Assembly (NCBI RefSeq): GCF_020859565.1
Contig: NZ_JAJHUO010000011.1
Span: 201,898-265,897, forward strand
Length of the DNA stretch: 64,000 nucleotides
Direction of reading: 5' to 3'
From: Saccharothrix luteola
GTDB lineage: Bacteria; Actinomycetota; Actinomycetes; Mycobacteriales; Pseudonocardiaceae
In this document: in pieces, positions 25,087-34,695 of the stretch
How positions within the stretch are numbered: position 1 is the stretch's first letter
Layout: every line of letters starts with the position of its first letter
Made by a program: the position numbers and the translations under genes
The notes under the pieces: model-generated
Seen by the model: the letters and a program-made list of their open reading frames with translations, nothing else
What the model was told of the DNA's origin: nothing
The model's database searches: none

Positions 25087-26241
25087 TCACGGTCGTGGCG
25101 GCTCCGCGTCCGGCACGCGGTCCGGTTCGTCCGGCCGGTCCGGGACGGCGGGCTGCGGCGCGGAACCCCGGTCGATGACCTCGCCCAGGTAGCGCAGCAC
25201 GACCGCCACGGCGGCCACGACCGGCACGGCGAGGAACGCGCCCGCGATGCCGTAGAGGGTGCTGCCCGCCGTCACGGCCAGCAGCACGACGGCCGCGTGC
25301 AGGCGCAGGCTCCGCGACTGGAGCACCGGCTGGAGCACGTTGCCCTCCACCTGCTGCACCACCACCACGATGACCAGCATGATCAGCGCGGTCGTCGGGC
25401 CGTTGCTCACCAACGCGACCAGGACGGCCAGCGCGCCCGCGATGAACGCGCCGACGATCGGCACGAAACCGCCGAGGAACGTCAACGCCGCCAGCGGCAC
25501 GGCCAGCGGCACGCCGAGCACCACCAGGCCGAGGCCGATCAGCACCGCGTCCACCAGGCTCACGACCGCCTGGGTGCGGATGAAGTCGCCCAACGTCGTC
25601 CAGACCCGGTCCAGCACGACGGTCACGTGCCCGCCGGCGCGCTCGCCGATCACGCCGCGCAGCCAGGGCGTGAACCGCGGCCCGTCCTTGACGAACAGGA
25701 ACGCCAGCAGCAGCGCGACGATGCCGGTGACCAGACCGGAGGTCACCGTGCCGACCCCGGTGAGCAGGCTGTTCGCGATCGACCCGACGCTGGACCGCAA
25801 CTGGTCGATGCCCTGTTGCAGCAGCTGGTCGAGCTGGCCCTCGCCGAGGTTGAGCGGCGGGCCCGCGGCCCAGTCGAGGGCCTGTTGCAGGGCGCGGGTC
25901 GCGCTGTCGGCGATCTCGGGCACGCCGGACGCGATCGACGTCGTGATCAGCGCGACCACGCCGCCGAGCACGATCAGCCCGGCGAGCAGCACGATCGTCG
26001 CGGCCAACGCGGCGGGCACGCCGCGCGAGCGCAGCCACCGGGCCGGCGGCCACAGCACGGTCGTGATCAGCAGGCCGAGCAGGACCGGCATCACCACGAC
26101 CCAGAGCCTGCCGATCAGCGTCCACAACAGCCAGAAGCCGATCGCGACCAGCGCCAGGCGGGCGCTCCACCGCGCCAGCCAGGTCACCCCGTGCCCGACG
26201 GCCTGACCGCGATCGGTCCAGCGGCGGTCTTCAGCGCTCAC
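25087..26241 (-). CDS. AI-2E family membrane permease
   Basis: A 384-residue protein of the AI-2 exporter/PerM family. There are about eight hydrophobic segments, a large soluble part between about 90 and 170, and the late GGFVPIVGAFIAGALAVLVAL stretch of the family. Members have been tied to export of AI-2 or to Na+/H+ exchange, so the name does not prove a signalling role. The C-terminus is Pro/Asp-rich. The GTG at 26241 (MSAEDRRW) is chosen; the upstream open frame gives no hydrophobic or conserved sequence. Confidence 0.85.
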   Translation of the reverse strand: MSAEDRRWTDRGQAVGHGVTWLARWSARLALVAIGFWLLWTLIGRLWVVVMPVLLGLLITTVLWPPARWLRSRGVPAALAATIVLLAGLIVLGGVVALITTSIASGVPEIADSATRALQQALDWAAGPPLNLGEGQLDQLLQQGIDQLRSSVGSIANSLLTGVGTVTSGLVTGIVALLLAFLFVKDGPRFTPWLRGVIGERAGGHVTVVLDRVWTTLGDFIRTQAVVSLVDAVLIGLGLVVLGVPLAVPLAALTFLGGFVPIVGAFIAGALAVLVALVSNGPTTALIMLVIVVVVQQVEGNVLQPVLQSRSLRLHAAVVLLAVTAGSTLYGIAGAFLAVPVVAAVAVVLRYLGEVIDRGSAPQPAVPDRPDEPDRVPDAEPPRP

Positions 26242-26441
26242 GTCTCCCCATCCCTCCACCGCGTCGCGCCCTGCGGCGCCTGTGCGGCAGCCTGCCAGAA
26301 CCGGTCGCGCCGAGCGTGCCGCCCCACCCCGTGTCAAGGCCCGCACCAGGACAAAACCTGTCCGGTCGACGACCTTGACCGGTCTCCGGCCGGGCACTGA
26401 CGATGGCGGTCCCAGTCATCCGGCGCGACCAGCATTCGGAG

Positions 26442-26457
26442 TTGACAACGATGTCAT
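26442..26457. promoter_or_regulatory. Possible LacI-type operator over the GH97 start
   Basis: TTGACAACGATGTCAT is an imperfect palindrome (6 of 8 positions) with a central CG that spans the GH97 start codon. Its form resembles the TTGACGACGGCGTCAA site at 39025. Binding here would block transcription or translation start, but the site may be chance. Confidence 0.3.
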
Positions 26458-29081
26458 CGCTTCGCCGCGTCATCACGGTGCGGCTCTTGGCCCTGTTCGC
26501 CGTCCTCGGTTCGGTCCTCGTGCCCGTCACGCCCGCGGCGGCGGCGCCCGCCGAGTGGGTGATCACCGCCCCCGGCTCCGCCGCCGTGGCCGCCCACGTG
26601 ACCCTCGACCCCGCCACCGGCGGCCTCGCGTTCGCCGTCTCCCGGCAGGGCCGCACGGTGCTCGCGCCGTCGCCGATCGGGTTGCGCACCAGCGAAGCCG
26701 ACCTGACCGGGGGCCTGCGGGCGGTCGGCCGCGCGGACCGGCTCGTGACCGATCGGTACTCGATGACCACCGGCAAGCGGCTGCAGCGGCAGGTCCGGAT
26801 GACCGAGACCGTGCTGGCGTTCGCCGGCCCCGGCGGCGCGCGGCTGGACCTGGTGGTGCGGGTCGCGCCGGACGGCGTGGCCTACCGGTACGTCGTGCCG
26901 GACGCCGTCACGGTGACCGGCGAGGCGTCGTCGTTCCGGCTGCCGGCGGACGCCCCGGCCTGGCTGCTGCCCTACAACGCCTGGTACGAGGCCAACCGCG
27001 TGCGCACAACGGCCGCGGGCGCGGCGGAGGGCGAGTACGGCTACCCCTCGCTGTTCAAGGTGGGCGACGACTACGCCCTGCTCACCGAGTCCGATGTGGA
27101 CGGCCGGTACCCGGGCAGCAGGCTGCGGCACGCCGCCGGGTCGGCCGACTACCGGGTCGTGCTCGCGGACGAGCAGGTCGCGGGCGTCTCGCGCACGCCC
27201 TGGCGCACCGCGATCGTGGGTTCCCTCGCGACCGTCGGCGAGTCGACCCTGGTGGACGACCTCGCCTCGCCCTCCAGGGTCACCGACACGTCGTGGGTCC
27301 GGCCGGGCAAGGTCGCGTGGTCGTGGCTGAGCGAGCACGCAAGCCCCGGCGACTTCGAGCGGCAGAAGCGGTACGTGGACTTCGCCGCCCGCCACGGCTG
27401 GGAGTACGTGCTGGTGGACGAGGGGTGGCGCGACACGTGGGTGCCGGAGCTGGTCCGGTACGCCCGCGCCAAGGGCGTCGAGGTGCTGCTGTGGTTCCAC
27501 TGGACCGCGCTGGACACGGAGGCCGAGCGCGACACCGTGCTGCCCAGGGTTCGGCAGTGGGGTGTGCGGGGCGTGAAGCTCGACTTCATGGAGTCCGACT
27601 CCCGGGCCCGCTACCAGTGGTACGACGCGGTGCTGGCCAAGACCGCCGAGCTGCGCCTGATGGTGAACTTCCACGGCTCGACCATCCCGCACGGCCTGGC
27701 CCGGACGTGGCCGCACGTGATGACGATGGAGGCCGTGCGCGGCGCGGAGAACTTCCCGCCGGCGGCGAACAACCCGGTGCAGTTCTTCACCCGGAACGTG
27801 GTCGGGTCGATGGACTACACGCCGGTGTCGTTGGAGGTCGGCACGAAGGAGGCGTCGGTCGCGCACGAGGTCGCGCTGCCGGTGCTGTACGAGTCGGGGT
27901 GGACGCACTTCGCGGACAAGCCGGAGGCCTACGAGCGGTTCCCGGAGGCGTTGCGGTACCTGAGCCAGGTGCCGACGGTGTGGGACGAGACGCGCGTGCT
28001 GGGCGGCGACCCGTCCGATCACGCGGTGGTGGCGCGGCGGTCCGGCGACCGCTGGTTCGTCGGCGCGGTGGCGGCCGGTGATCCGCGCACGCTGCGGGCG
28101 TCGCTGGGGTTCCTGGGCGGCGGGCGGTGGCTGGTCGAGGTGGTGCGGGACGGCGAGGGGCGCGGTGACGTGCGGCGGGACGCCAGGATCGCGCGGTCGG
28201 CGGCGGCGCTGGAGGTCGCGGTGCCGCGCAACGGCGGGTTCGCGGCGGTGATCTGCCCGTACCTGCCGGGGATGCTGACGTGCGACCGGCCGGTCGTGCC
28301 GGTGCCCGCCACCACGCTCGCGGTCACGCCTGCGGAGGTCGTGGACGCGGTGTCGGGGTCGACGTTCGAGGTCACGGCGAGCTTCACGGCGGAGGCCGCC
28401 ATCGAGGACGTCGTGCTGGCGGTGGCGGCGCCCGGGGGCTGGGCGGTGACCGGGGCGCCGGTCGAGCGACGCGCCCTGCGGCCGGGCGAGGCGCTGACCG
28501 GTCGGTGGACCGTGCGGGTGGGTGACGACAGCCCGGTCGGCACGGTGGACGTGCCGGTGTTCGCGGAGTTCCGCGCGCCGGGGCACGCGCGGGTGCACGT
28601 GGAGCGGGCGGTGCGCGCGTTCGTGCCGCCGCCCGTGCCGACCGGCGAGCCGTACGTGAGCGACCTGCCGTTCATGGGCGAGAGCAACGGCTGGGGCCCG
28701 GTGGAGCGGGACAGGTCCAACGGCGAGAACGCGGGTGGTGACGGCAACCCGTTGACCATCGGCGGTGTCGTGCACGGGAAGGGCCTCGGCGTGCACGCGC
28801 CCTCCGAGCTGACGGTCTACCTGGGCGGCGGGTGCCGGGCGTTGACCGCCGTGATCGGCTTGGACGACGAGACCACGTCGCCGGGCTCGGTGGTGTTCCA
28901 GGTCTTCGGCGACGGCCGACTGCTCCACGACAGCGGCGTGCTGCGCGGCGCCGACCCGGCCCGGCCGATCACCGTGGACACCACGGGCGTCCGGATGGTC
29001 GAGCTGCGCGTGACCGACGGCGGCGACGGCCGCAACTTCGACCACGCCGACTGGGCCGACGCCCGGCTGGCCTGCGCGTGA
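26451..29081 (+). CDS. Secreted GH97 glycosidase with NPCBM domain
   Basis: A 876-residue exported glycoside hydrolase of family 97. Order: signal peptide (1-about 33, VTPAAAAPAE), N-terminal beta-supersandwich (about 35-270), TIM barrel (about 280-560), a NEW3-like beta domain (about 625-720) and a C-terminal NPCBM carbohydrate-binding domain (about 740-876). The barrel has KLDFMES with Asp378 and MTMEAVRG with Glu427. An Asp at this place is typical of the retaining alpha-galactosidase branch rather than the inverting alpha-glucosidase branch (SusB), so alpha-galactosidase is more likely. The ATG at 26451 is preceded by GGAG. It forms an operon with the Tat-exported protein 14 bp downstream. 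Confidence 0.88.
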   Translation: MSSLRRVITVRLLALFAVLGSVLVPVTPAAAAPAEWVITAPGSAAVAAHVTLDPATGGLAFAVSRQGRTVLAPSPIGLRTSEADLTGGLRAVGRADRLVTDRYSMTTGKRLQRQVRMTETVLAFAGPGGARLDLVVRVAPDGVAYRYVVPDAVTVTGEASSFRLPADAPAWLLPYNAWYEANRVRTTAAGAAEGEYGYPSLFKVGDDYALLTESDVDGRYPGSRLRHAAGSADYRVVLADEQVAGVSRTPWRTAIVGSLATVGESTLVDDLASPSRVTDTSWVRPGKVAWSWLSEHASPGDFERQKRYVDFAARHGWEYVLVDEGWRDTWVPELVRYARAKGVEVLLWFHWTALDTEAERDTVLPRVRQWGVRGVKLDFMESDSRARYQWYDAVLAKTAELRLMVNFHGSTIPHGLARTWPHVMTMEAVRGAENFPPAANNPVQFFTRNVVGSMDYTPVSLEVGTKEASVAHEVALPVLYESGWTHFADKPEAYERFPEALRYLSQVPTVWDETRVLGGDPSDHAVVARRSGDRWFVGAVAAGDPRTLRASLGFLGGGRWLVEVVRDGEGRGDVRRDARIARSAAALEVAVPRNGGFAAVICPYLPGMLTCDRPVVPVPATTLAVTPAEVVDAVSGSTFEVTASFTAEAAIEDVVLAVAAPGGWAVTGAPVERRALRPGEALTGRWTVRVGDDSPVGTVDVPVFAEFRAPGHARVHVERAVRAFVPPPVPTGEPYVSDLPFMGESNGWGPVERDRSNGENAGGDGNPLTIGGVVHGKGLGVHAPSELTVYLGGGCRALTAVIGLDDETTSPGSVVFQVFGDGRLLHDSGVLRGADPARPITVDTTGVRMVELRVTDGGDGRNFDHADWADARLACA

Positions 29082-29095
29082 GAAGGGTTCCGAAC

Positions 29096-32000
29096 ATGCG
29101 GATCAACCGTCGTCAGTTGCTGCGGGCGGTGGGTGTCGGCGGCGCGTTGGCGCTGGCGCCCCGGCTCGCCCTCGCCGAGTCGCCGGTCGACGCGGACCCG
29201 GTGGCGCGGCTGTACTACGAGGTCTTGTCGCGCCACACGAGGTGGGCCGAGCAGCAGTACGACCCGGTGGCCGGTCGGTACCGGCGGACGGACTTCGGGT
29301 TCGCCGTCGTCCTCGGCAACGCGGTCCTGCTGACCAGGGGCGACTACGACGCCGAGCTCACCGGGGTGGCCGAGTCGGTGCTGCACGCGCACACCGTGGC
29401 CACGATCCGGCACTTCGCCGCGAGCAACGTGCTGGCGGGTGGCGCGGAGTGGGGCAAGACGTTGTTCTGGGACACCACGTTCCAGTCGTACTTCGTGCTC
29501 GCCGCGCGCCTGCTGTGGGCCGACCTCGATCCGGCGACGCGTGCCGCCGTCGACGCGATCGCCCGCGGTCAGGCCGCCTACACCGCCGCGCTCGGCACGG
29601 GGAACGACCCGCGTTCGGGCGGGTGGACGCCCAACGGGCTCACGGGTGGGTACCGGGGCGACACGAAGCTCGAGGAGATGGGCGTCTACACGCAGGCCCT
29701 CGCACCGGGGCTGGCGTGGGCGGCCGACGACCCGGACGCGCGGGCGTGGCGCGAGGCGTTCGGCCGGTGGAGCCGCAACGAGGCCGGGTTGCCGGCCGCC
29801 GACCTGGCCAACCCGTCGGTGGTGGACGGAGTGCCGGTCTCGGCGAACACCGCGGCGAACGCGCACGACACGTTCATCGTGGAGAACCACGGTTCGTACG
29901 GGCCGCACTACCAGGAAGAGCTGTGGCGCACGTCCGGCCGCAACGCGGTGCACTTCCTGCTGGCCGGCACGCCGTTGCCGGAGGTGCTGACCGCGCAGCC
30001 CAACGGCGAGCGGCTGTGGCGCACGATCCTGGCCACGATGAGCGACGCGGGCGAGCCGCTGATGCCGATGGTGGACGACCGGGAGCACCTCTACGGCCGT
30101 GACGTGATCCCGCTGGCGTTCCGCTCGCAGGTGTTGGGCGACCGGCTGGCGGCCCGCGCGGAGGCGGCGCTGGCGTCGCGGCTGGCGGCATACCAGGCCT
30201 ACCCGCCGGTGCACCGGCTGGCGAAGTTCTCCGGTGAGGCGAAGTACGAGCCGGAGGCGCGGGCGGAACTCGCGATCAGCTACCTGCTGCACGAGTGGCG
30301 CGGCCGCACCGGGCCGGTGGTGGAGCCGGTGTCGGAGGAGGAGTTCTTCGCGGCGGCGGCAGGCGTCGCGGACCACGGCGTCGAGCCGGGGCTGGTGGCG
30401 CACCAGTCGGCCCGCGCGTGGGCGGGGACCGTGACCAAGGCGGGGTACGCGAAGTTCGCCTGGCAGCCGGGGCACGACGACTGGCTGTTCGTGGTCAGCG
30501 GCGACACGCCGATGCTCGTGCCGTCGACGTCGTTGGCCGTTCGCGGGCGTTCCGCCGTGGTGTACCAGCGGGTTCGCGACGGGTTCGACGGCACGGCGTG
30601 CCTGCTGGCGTTCGCCGGTGGTCACGTCGGCACGGCGACCCTGCCCACCGGCACGGTCGTCTACGCGACGTCGGGCCTGGCGGCCGGCGAGGGCCGCGTG
30701 GACGTGCACAACCTGACCATGCCGGGCGTGCCGGGTCTCGACGGTTCCCGCACGTACCGGGCGGCGGAGGGTGCCGTCACCGTGGCGTCCGCGGATTCGC
30801 GAGTGGCCGGTGTCGCGCGGGTGGACGACCTGGTGTTCGGCACGGTGACCGCGCGGCACGTGCGGATGGTCGGCGTCACGCCTCATCCGACCTACGGGTA
30901 CTCGCTGTTCACGCTGGAGGTGCGGGCCGGTGAGGGGCCGGACCTGACGCGCGGCCGGGCCACGACGGCATCGTCCTGGGACACCGGCCGCGAGCCCGGG
31001 TCGGCCACGGACGGCAGTCACACCACGCGGTGGGCGGTGTCGCGGGCGGAGCGGGGTCGGGCCGACAGCTGGCTCTCGGTGGACCTCGGCGGTCAGGTGG
31101 AGTTGGACCGGGCGCGGCTGTACTGGGAAGCGGCGGCCGGGCGGGCGTACCGGGTGCAGACGTCACCGGACGGCCTGACGTGGTCGACGGTGGTGGAGTA
31201 CCCGAAGCCGGACCTGCGCAGCACGGGCGGCTGGCTGGACGTGGACGGGCGGGCGGGGTTCGTCGTGCACGGGTCGCCGAACCCGATCACGGTCACCGGT
31301 GACACCGTCGTGCTGTCCGACGGGCCGGCCGCCGGCATGGTGGTCGAGGGCTACGTCGGACCGGCCGACCTGCCCGCGTCGGCCGCCGCGGGTGCCCCGG
31401 TCTGCTCCCCCGCCACCGTCCGCGCCAGCGCGGCCGACGGTTACCTGAGCCTGTTCAACCTCTCCGACGCACCGGCCACCGGCGCGGTGTCCCTCTGCCA
31501 GGACCGCGGCGCGCTCCGCCTCTACGCCGGCCACCAGGTCGTGACACCGACCGGCACCGACTACGACCTGCTGCTGGCCCCCGCGACCGCCCGCGTCGAA
31601 CCGCCCCGGTTCACCCTGGAAGGCGACGTGCCGATCGGCGTGACCGCAGTCGTGCACCACGGCGCCCAGGTCACCCTGACCGGCTCGGGCCGGGTCGCCC
31701 GCCTGACCCTGGTGTCCGCCGACGGCCACCGCGTGCCGGTCACCCTGCCTCCGCGCGTGCGGCGTGACGTCACCATCCCGCACGCCCGCCCGTACCCCCT
31801 CGCCGACCTGGCCCTGAGCCGGACCACCTACCCCACCTCTCCCCTGCCACCGGGCATGTCCGACCCTGCCGCCGCCGTGGACGACGACCCGGACACCGCC
31901 TGGACACCGGGCCCGGCGGGCCGGATGGTGGTCGACCTCGGCGCAGGCCACCACATCACCGGACTCGACCTGACGTGGACCGCCGGCCAGGTCCCCGACT

Positions 32001-32200
32001 GCATCGTCACCACCAGCACCGACGGCCGTTCCTACGGCCAACCGACCCCGATCCCCCGCCGCCACCGCGCCCACCTGGCCCTCGACACCACGGCCAGGTA
32101 CGTCGCCGTGGCTACCCCCGACTGGCAGCCGGGCCAAGCCGCGCTCACCGCCCTCACCATCCACCCCGCGCGAGAGGCCGGGAACGTGGTGGAGACGTAG
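29096..32200 (+). CDS. Tat-exported protein with two discoidin domains
   Basis: A 1034-residue protein with a twin-arginine signal (NRRQLLRAVGVGGALALAPR), so it probably folds before export. Residues about 35-450 are helical and rich in aromatic residues, like an (alpha/alpha) toroid seen in polysaccharide lyases and glycosidases, but I cannot place it in a family. F5/8 type C (CBM32-like) domains lie at about 620-720 and 900-1025, with a beta-rich part between. AGAAGGG precedes the ATG by 8 nt. It follows GH97 in the same operon, so it likely acts on the same glycan. A lyase, debranching enzyme or novel hydrolase are all possible. Confidence 0.75.
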   Translation: MRINRRQLLRAVGVGGALALAPRLALAESPVDADPVARLYYEVLSRHTRWAEQQYDPVAGRYRRTDFGFAVVLGNAVLLTRGDYDAELTGVAESVLHAHTVATIRHFAASNVLAGGAEWGKTLFWDTTFQSYFVLAARLLWADLDPATRAAVDAIARGQAAYTAALGTGNDPRSGGWTPNGLTGGYRGDTKLEEMGVYTQALAPGLAWAADDPDARAWREAFGRWSRNEAGLPAADLANPSVVDGVPVSANTAANAHDTFIVENHGSYGPHYQEELWRTSGRNAVHFLLAGTPLPEVLTAQPNGERLWRTILATMSDAGEPLMPMVDDREHLYGRDVIPLAFRSQVLGDRLAARAEAALASRLAAYQAYPPVHRLAKFSGEAKYEPEARAELAISYLLHEWRGRTGPVVEPVSEEEFFAAAAGVADHGVEPGLVAHQSARAWAGTVTKAGYAKFAWQPGHDDWLFVVSGDTPMLVPSTSLAVRGRSAVVYQRVRDGFDGTACLLAFAGGHVGTATLPTGTVVYATSGLAAGEGRVDVHNLTMPGVPGLDGSRTYRAAEGAVTVASADSRVAGVARVDDLVFGTVTARHVRMVGVTPHPTYGYSLFTLEVRAGEGPDLTRGRATTASSWDTGREPGSATDGSHTTRWAVSRAERGRADSWLSVDLGGQVELDRARLYWEAAAGRAYRVQTSPDGLTWSTVVEYPKPDLRSTGGWLDVDGRAGFVVHGSPNPITVTGDTVVLSDGPAAGMVVEGYVGPADLPASAAAGAPVCSPATVRASAADGYLSLFNLSDAPATGAVSLCQDRGALRLYAGHQVVTPTGTDYDLLLAPATARVEPPRFTLEGDVPIGVTAVVHHGAQVTLTGSGRVARLTLVSADGHRVPVTLPPRVRRDVTIPHARPYPLADLALSRTTYPTSPLPPGMSDPAAAVDDDPDTAWTPGPAGRMVVDLGAGHHITGLDLTWTAGQVPDCIVTTSTDGRSYGQPTPIPRRHRAHLALDTTARYVAVATPDWQPGQAALTALTIHPAREAGNVVET

Positions 32201-32210
32201 GCTCGGGAAG

Positions 32211-33266
32211 GTGAGTGGGACTTCGGTTGCCGGCGGGAACCCCGAGCACCAGCGGGGTGGGACGTATTCCGTCAAGGGGAAGGAGTACACCCGCGACACG
32301 CGGTACATCACCACGCGGATCACCGCGGACGGGCGGGACGGGTTTCCGGTCGTCGGTGGGCGGTACCGGCTGGTGGCGGCGCGGGCTTGTCCCTGGGCGA
32401 ACCGGTCGATCATCGTGCGGCGGTTGTTGGGGTTGGAGGACGCCCTGTCGCTCGGGATGCCCGGGCCCACGCACGACGAGCGGTCGTGGACGTTCGACCT
32501 CGATCCCGGTGGGCGGGACCCCGTGTTGGGGATCGAGCGGTTGCAGGAGGCGTACTTCAAGCGCGACCCCGAGTACCCGCGCGGGATCACGGTGCCGGCG
32601 ATCGTCGACACGACGACCGGCGCGGTGGTGACCAACGACTTCGCGCAGATCACGCTCGACCTGTCCACCGAGTGGCGCGAGCACCACCGCGACGGCGCGC
32701 CGGACCTGCTGCCGCAGCGCCGCCGCGACGAGATCGAGGAGGTCGACGCGCGGGTCTTCACCGAGGTCAACAACGGCGTCTACCGGTGCGGGTTCGCGGG
32801 CACGCAGGAGGCCTACGACGACGCCTACGCACGCCTGTGGAGCGCCCTGGACTGGCTGGAGGACCGGCTGCGCGACCGGCGCTACCTCGTCGGCGACACG
32901 ATCACCGAAGCCGACGTCCGCCTGTTCACCACGCTCGCCCGCTTCGACCCCGTCTACCACGGCCACTTCAAGTGCAACCGGAACAAGCTGGCCGAGATGC
33001 CGGCGCTGTGGGCCTACGCCCGCGACCTGTTCCAGACGCCCGGCTTCGGCGACACGATCGACTTCACCCAGATCAAGCAGCACTACTACGTCGTGCACTC
33101 CGACATCAACCCGAGCGGGATCGTGCCCGCCGGGCCGGACCTGTCCGGCTGGGTCACGCCGCACGGCCGCGAGGCGCTCGGCGGGCGGCCGTTCGGCGAC
33201 GGCACGCCGCCGGGACCCGTCCACGACGGCGAACGGGTCGACCCGGCGCACACGCCACTGCGCTGA
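32211..33266 (+). CDS. Glutathionyl-hydroquinone reductase-type GST
   Basis: A 351-residue Xi-class glutathione transferase. In other bacteria these reduce S-glutathionyl-hydroquinones through a catalytic cysteine, here Cys60 in ACPWANR. The C-terminal helical domain (DWLEDRLRDRRYLVGDTIT, TEADVRLF) matches the class. Actinobacteria of this kind normally use mycothiol, so the thiol partner may be mycothiol; that is an inference. The start is GTG at 32211. It lies 10 bp after the Tat-exported protein gene on the same strand and might be cotranscribed, but the functions seem unrelated. Confidence 0.9.
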   Translation: MSGTSVAGGNPEHQRGGTYSVKGKEYTRDTRYITTRITADGRDGFPVVGGRYRLVAARACPWANRSIIVRRLLGLEDALSLGMPGPTHDERSWTFDLDPGGRDPVLGIERLQEAYFKRDPEYPRGITVPAIVDTTTGAVVTNDFAQITLDLSTEWREHHRDGAPDLLPQRRRDEIEEVDARVFTEVNNGVYRCGFAGTQEAYDDAYARLWSALDWLEDRLRDRRYLVGDTITEADVRLFTTLARFDPVYHGHFKCNRNKLAEMPALWAYARDLFQTPGFGDTIDFTQIKQHYYVVHSDINPSGIVPAGPDLSGWVTPHGREALGGRPFGDGTPPGPVHDGERVDPAHTPLR

Positions 33267-33324
33267 CCGCTCCGACCACGGGCGTCACGGAGACGTCGGA
33301 GACCTCGCTGGTCGAGGTCCCCGG

Positions 33325-34386
33325 TCACCGCGCCCGAGGCGGGCAGGTGCTCTCCCGCACCACGAGTTCCGTGGCGAGGTCTATGCGCTCGTTCGGCGGC
33401 CTCTCGCCCCGCGCCAGGCTGAACACCATGTGCGCGGCCGTGGTCGCCATCTCGCGCAACGGCTGCCGCACGGTGGTCAGCGGAGGCCCTATCCACTCGG
33501 TCACGGAGAGGTCGTCGTAGCCGACGATCGACAGGTCGTGCGGCACGGACAGCCCGAGCTCCCGCGCCGCCCGCATCACGCCCAGCGCCTGGAAGTCCGA
33601 GCCCGCGAAGATCGCGGTCGGCGGGTCGGGCCTGCTGAGCAGCTCCATGCCGTGCCCGTACCCGCCCTGGACGTAGAAGTCGCCGTACCGCACGAAATCC
33701 TGGTCCACGACGACGTTCGCGTCCTCCAGCGCGCTGCGGTACCCGTCGACCCGAGCCCGGCTGCACAGCATGGTCGTCGGTCCCGAGATGACCGCGATCC
33801 GGCGGTGGCCGAGCCCGAGCAGGTGCCGGGTCGCGGCCAGGCCGCCGGCCCAGTTCGCCGAGCCCACCGTCGGCACACCGGGCGGCGGCTCGCCCGCGGT
33901 GTCCACGAAGACGAACGGGATGTTGCGCGTGGTGAGCTGGCGGCGCTGCTCGTCGTCCAACCCCGCCAGCACCAGGATCACGCCGAGCGGCCGGCGGGCC
34001 AGCAGGTCGTCGAACCACTCGCGGCGCGGCCGGTGCTCGCCGCCGAGCTCGGACAGCACCACCGCGGCGCGCTCGTTCGCCGCGGCCAGCTCCACGCCGC
34101 GGATGATCTCGGTCGACCACGCCGAGTGCATCTCGTGGAACACCAGGTCGATGAGCGCCGGCCGGGACGACTGGCGCGCTCGTCGTCGCCGGTACCGGTG
34201 CTGTTCGATGATGCTCTCCACGCGGGCGCGCGTGTCCGGCGCGACGTCGGGCCGTCCGTTGAGGACCTTCGAGACGGTCGGGATGGACACCCCCGCCTCG
34301 GCCGCGATGGACGAGATCGACGCCGCGCCCTTCACCGTCTTCTCCGGCACGGTGCCGGCGGCGTCCCGCTCGGTCGACGAACTCAT
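33325..34386 (-). CDS. LacI regulator of the GH3/GH39/GH42 locus
   Basis: A 353-residue LacI-family regulator. The helix-turn-helix is at about residues 24-45 (SISSIAAEAGVSIPTVSKV) and the effector domain follows, with GYDDLSVTEWIGPPLTTVR near the end. It stands divergent from the GH3-led operon and should control it, by sugar released from its substrate. The ATG at 34386 has AGGGGGGC upstream. Candidate operators with an AAAGTTTCG core lie in the divergent region, and one lies before the GH67 gene, so it may act on both units. Confidence 0.92.
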   Translation of the reverse strand: MSSSTERDAAGTVPEKTVKGAASISSIAAEAGVSIPTVSKVLNGRPDVAPDTRARVESIIEQHRYRRRRARQSSRPALIDLVFHEMHSAWSTEIIRGVELAAANERAAVVLSELGGEHRPRREWFDDLLARRPLGVILVLAGLDDEQRRQLTTRNIPFVFVDTAGEPPPGVPTVGSANWAGGLAATRHLLGLGHRRIAVISGPTTMLCSRARVDGYRSALEDANVVVDQDFVRYGDFYVQGGYGHGMELLSRPDPPTAIFAGSDFQALGVMRAARELGLSVPHDLSIVGYDDLSVTEWIGPPLTTVRQPLREMATTAAHMVFSLARGERPPNERIDLATELVVRESTCPPRAR

Positions 34387-34431
34387 GCTGCCCCCCTGTC
34401 CGCGTCGCGGTCCGCGCACCGCACCGGATCT

Positions 34432-34463
34432 AAAGTTTCGACGGCCGAGCGTAAAGGTTCGAC
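34432..34463. promoter_or_regulatory. Paired AAAG(T/G)TTCG operator half-sites
   Basis: AAAGTTTCGAC and AAAGGTTCGAC occur as direct repeats with start-to-start spacing of 21 bp, two helical turns, so a regulator would bind on one face. The site sits 46 bp upstream of the regulator's start codon, consistent with autoregulation. Confidence 0.5.
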
Positions 34464-34587
34464 CTTCCGATCACCAGCATGACAGCTATCGGCGTACTTT
34501 CTTGGCGTGATCGGTCCAGTAAACCGGGCGGATTTCCGCCCCTGTTCATACCTGTGAACTGCGAAGACACAGGAAGGACACGGACTG

Positions 34588-34616
34588 TTGACGTCTTGCG
34601 GAGATCCTCCTACGGT
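34588..34616 (+). promoter_or_regulatory. Putative promoter of the GH3 operon
   Basis: TTGACG (34588-34593) and TACGGT (34611-34616) are spaced by 17 bp. Transcription would begin near 34623. Confidence 0.55.
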
Positions 34617-34640
34617 CTCCCCACCAGATCGGCGTGTCGG

Positions 34641-34660
34641 AAAGTACTTCGATAGTTTCG
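34641..34660. promoter_or_regulatory. Putative operator downstream of the GH3 promoter
   Basis: AAAGTACTTCG followed by ATAGTTTCG repeats the core seen at 34432-34463. It lies about 20 bp after the expected transcription start, where a bound LacI-type protein would block elongation. Confidence 0.45.
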
Positions 34661-34695
34661 GTCTTCACGAGGACGTGAGCGGGGGTACCTGGTCG

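Larger units (their letters stand above)
34387..34695. other. Divergent control region, LacI regulator and GH3 operon
   Basis: A 309-bp region without a gene. It holds two similar half-sites 21 bp apart (TAAAGTTTCGAC at 34431-34442 and TAAAGGTTCGAC at 34452-34463) close to the regulator gene, a promoter-like pair at 34588-34616, and a further AAAGTACTTCG/ATAGTTTCG pair at 34641-34660 just after the expected start of transcription. Confidence 0.6.
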
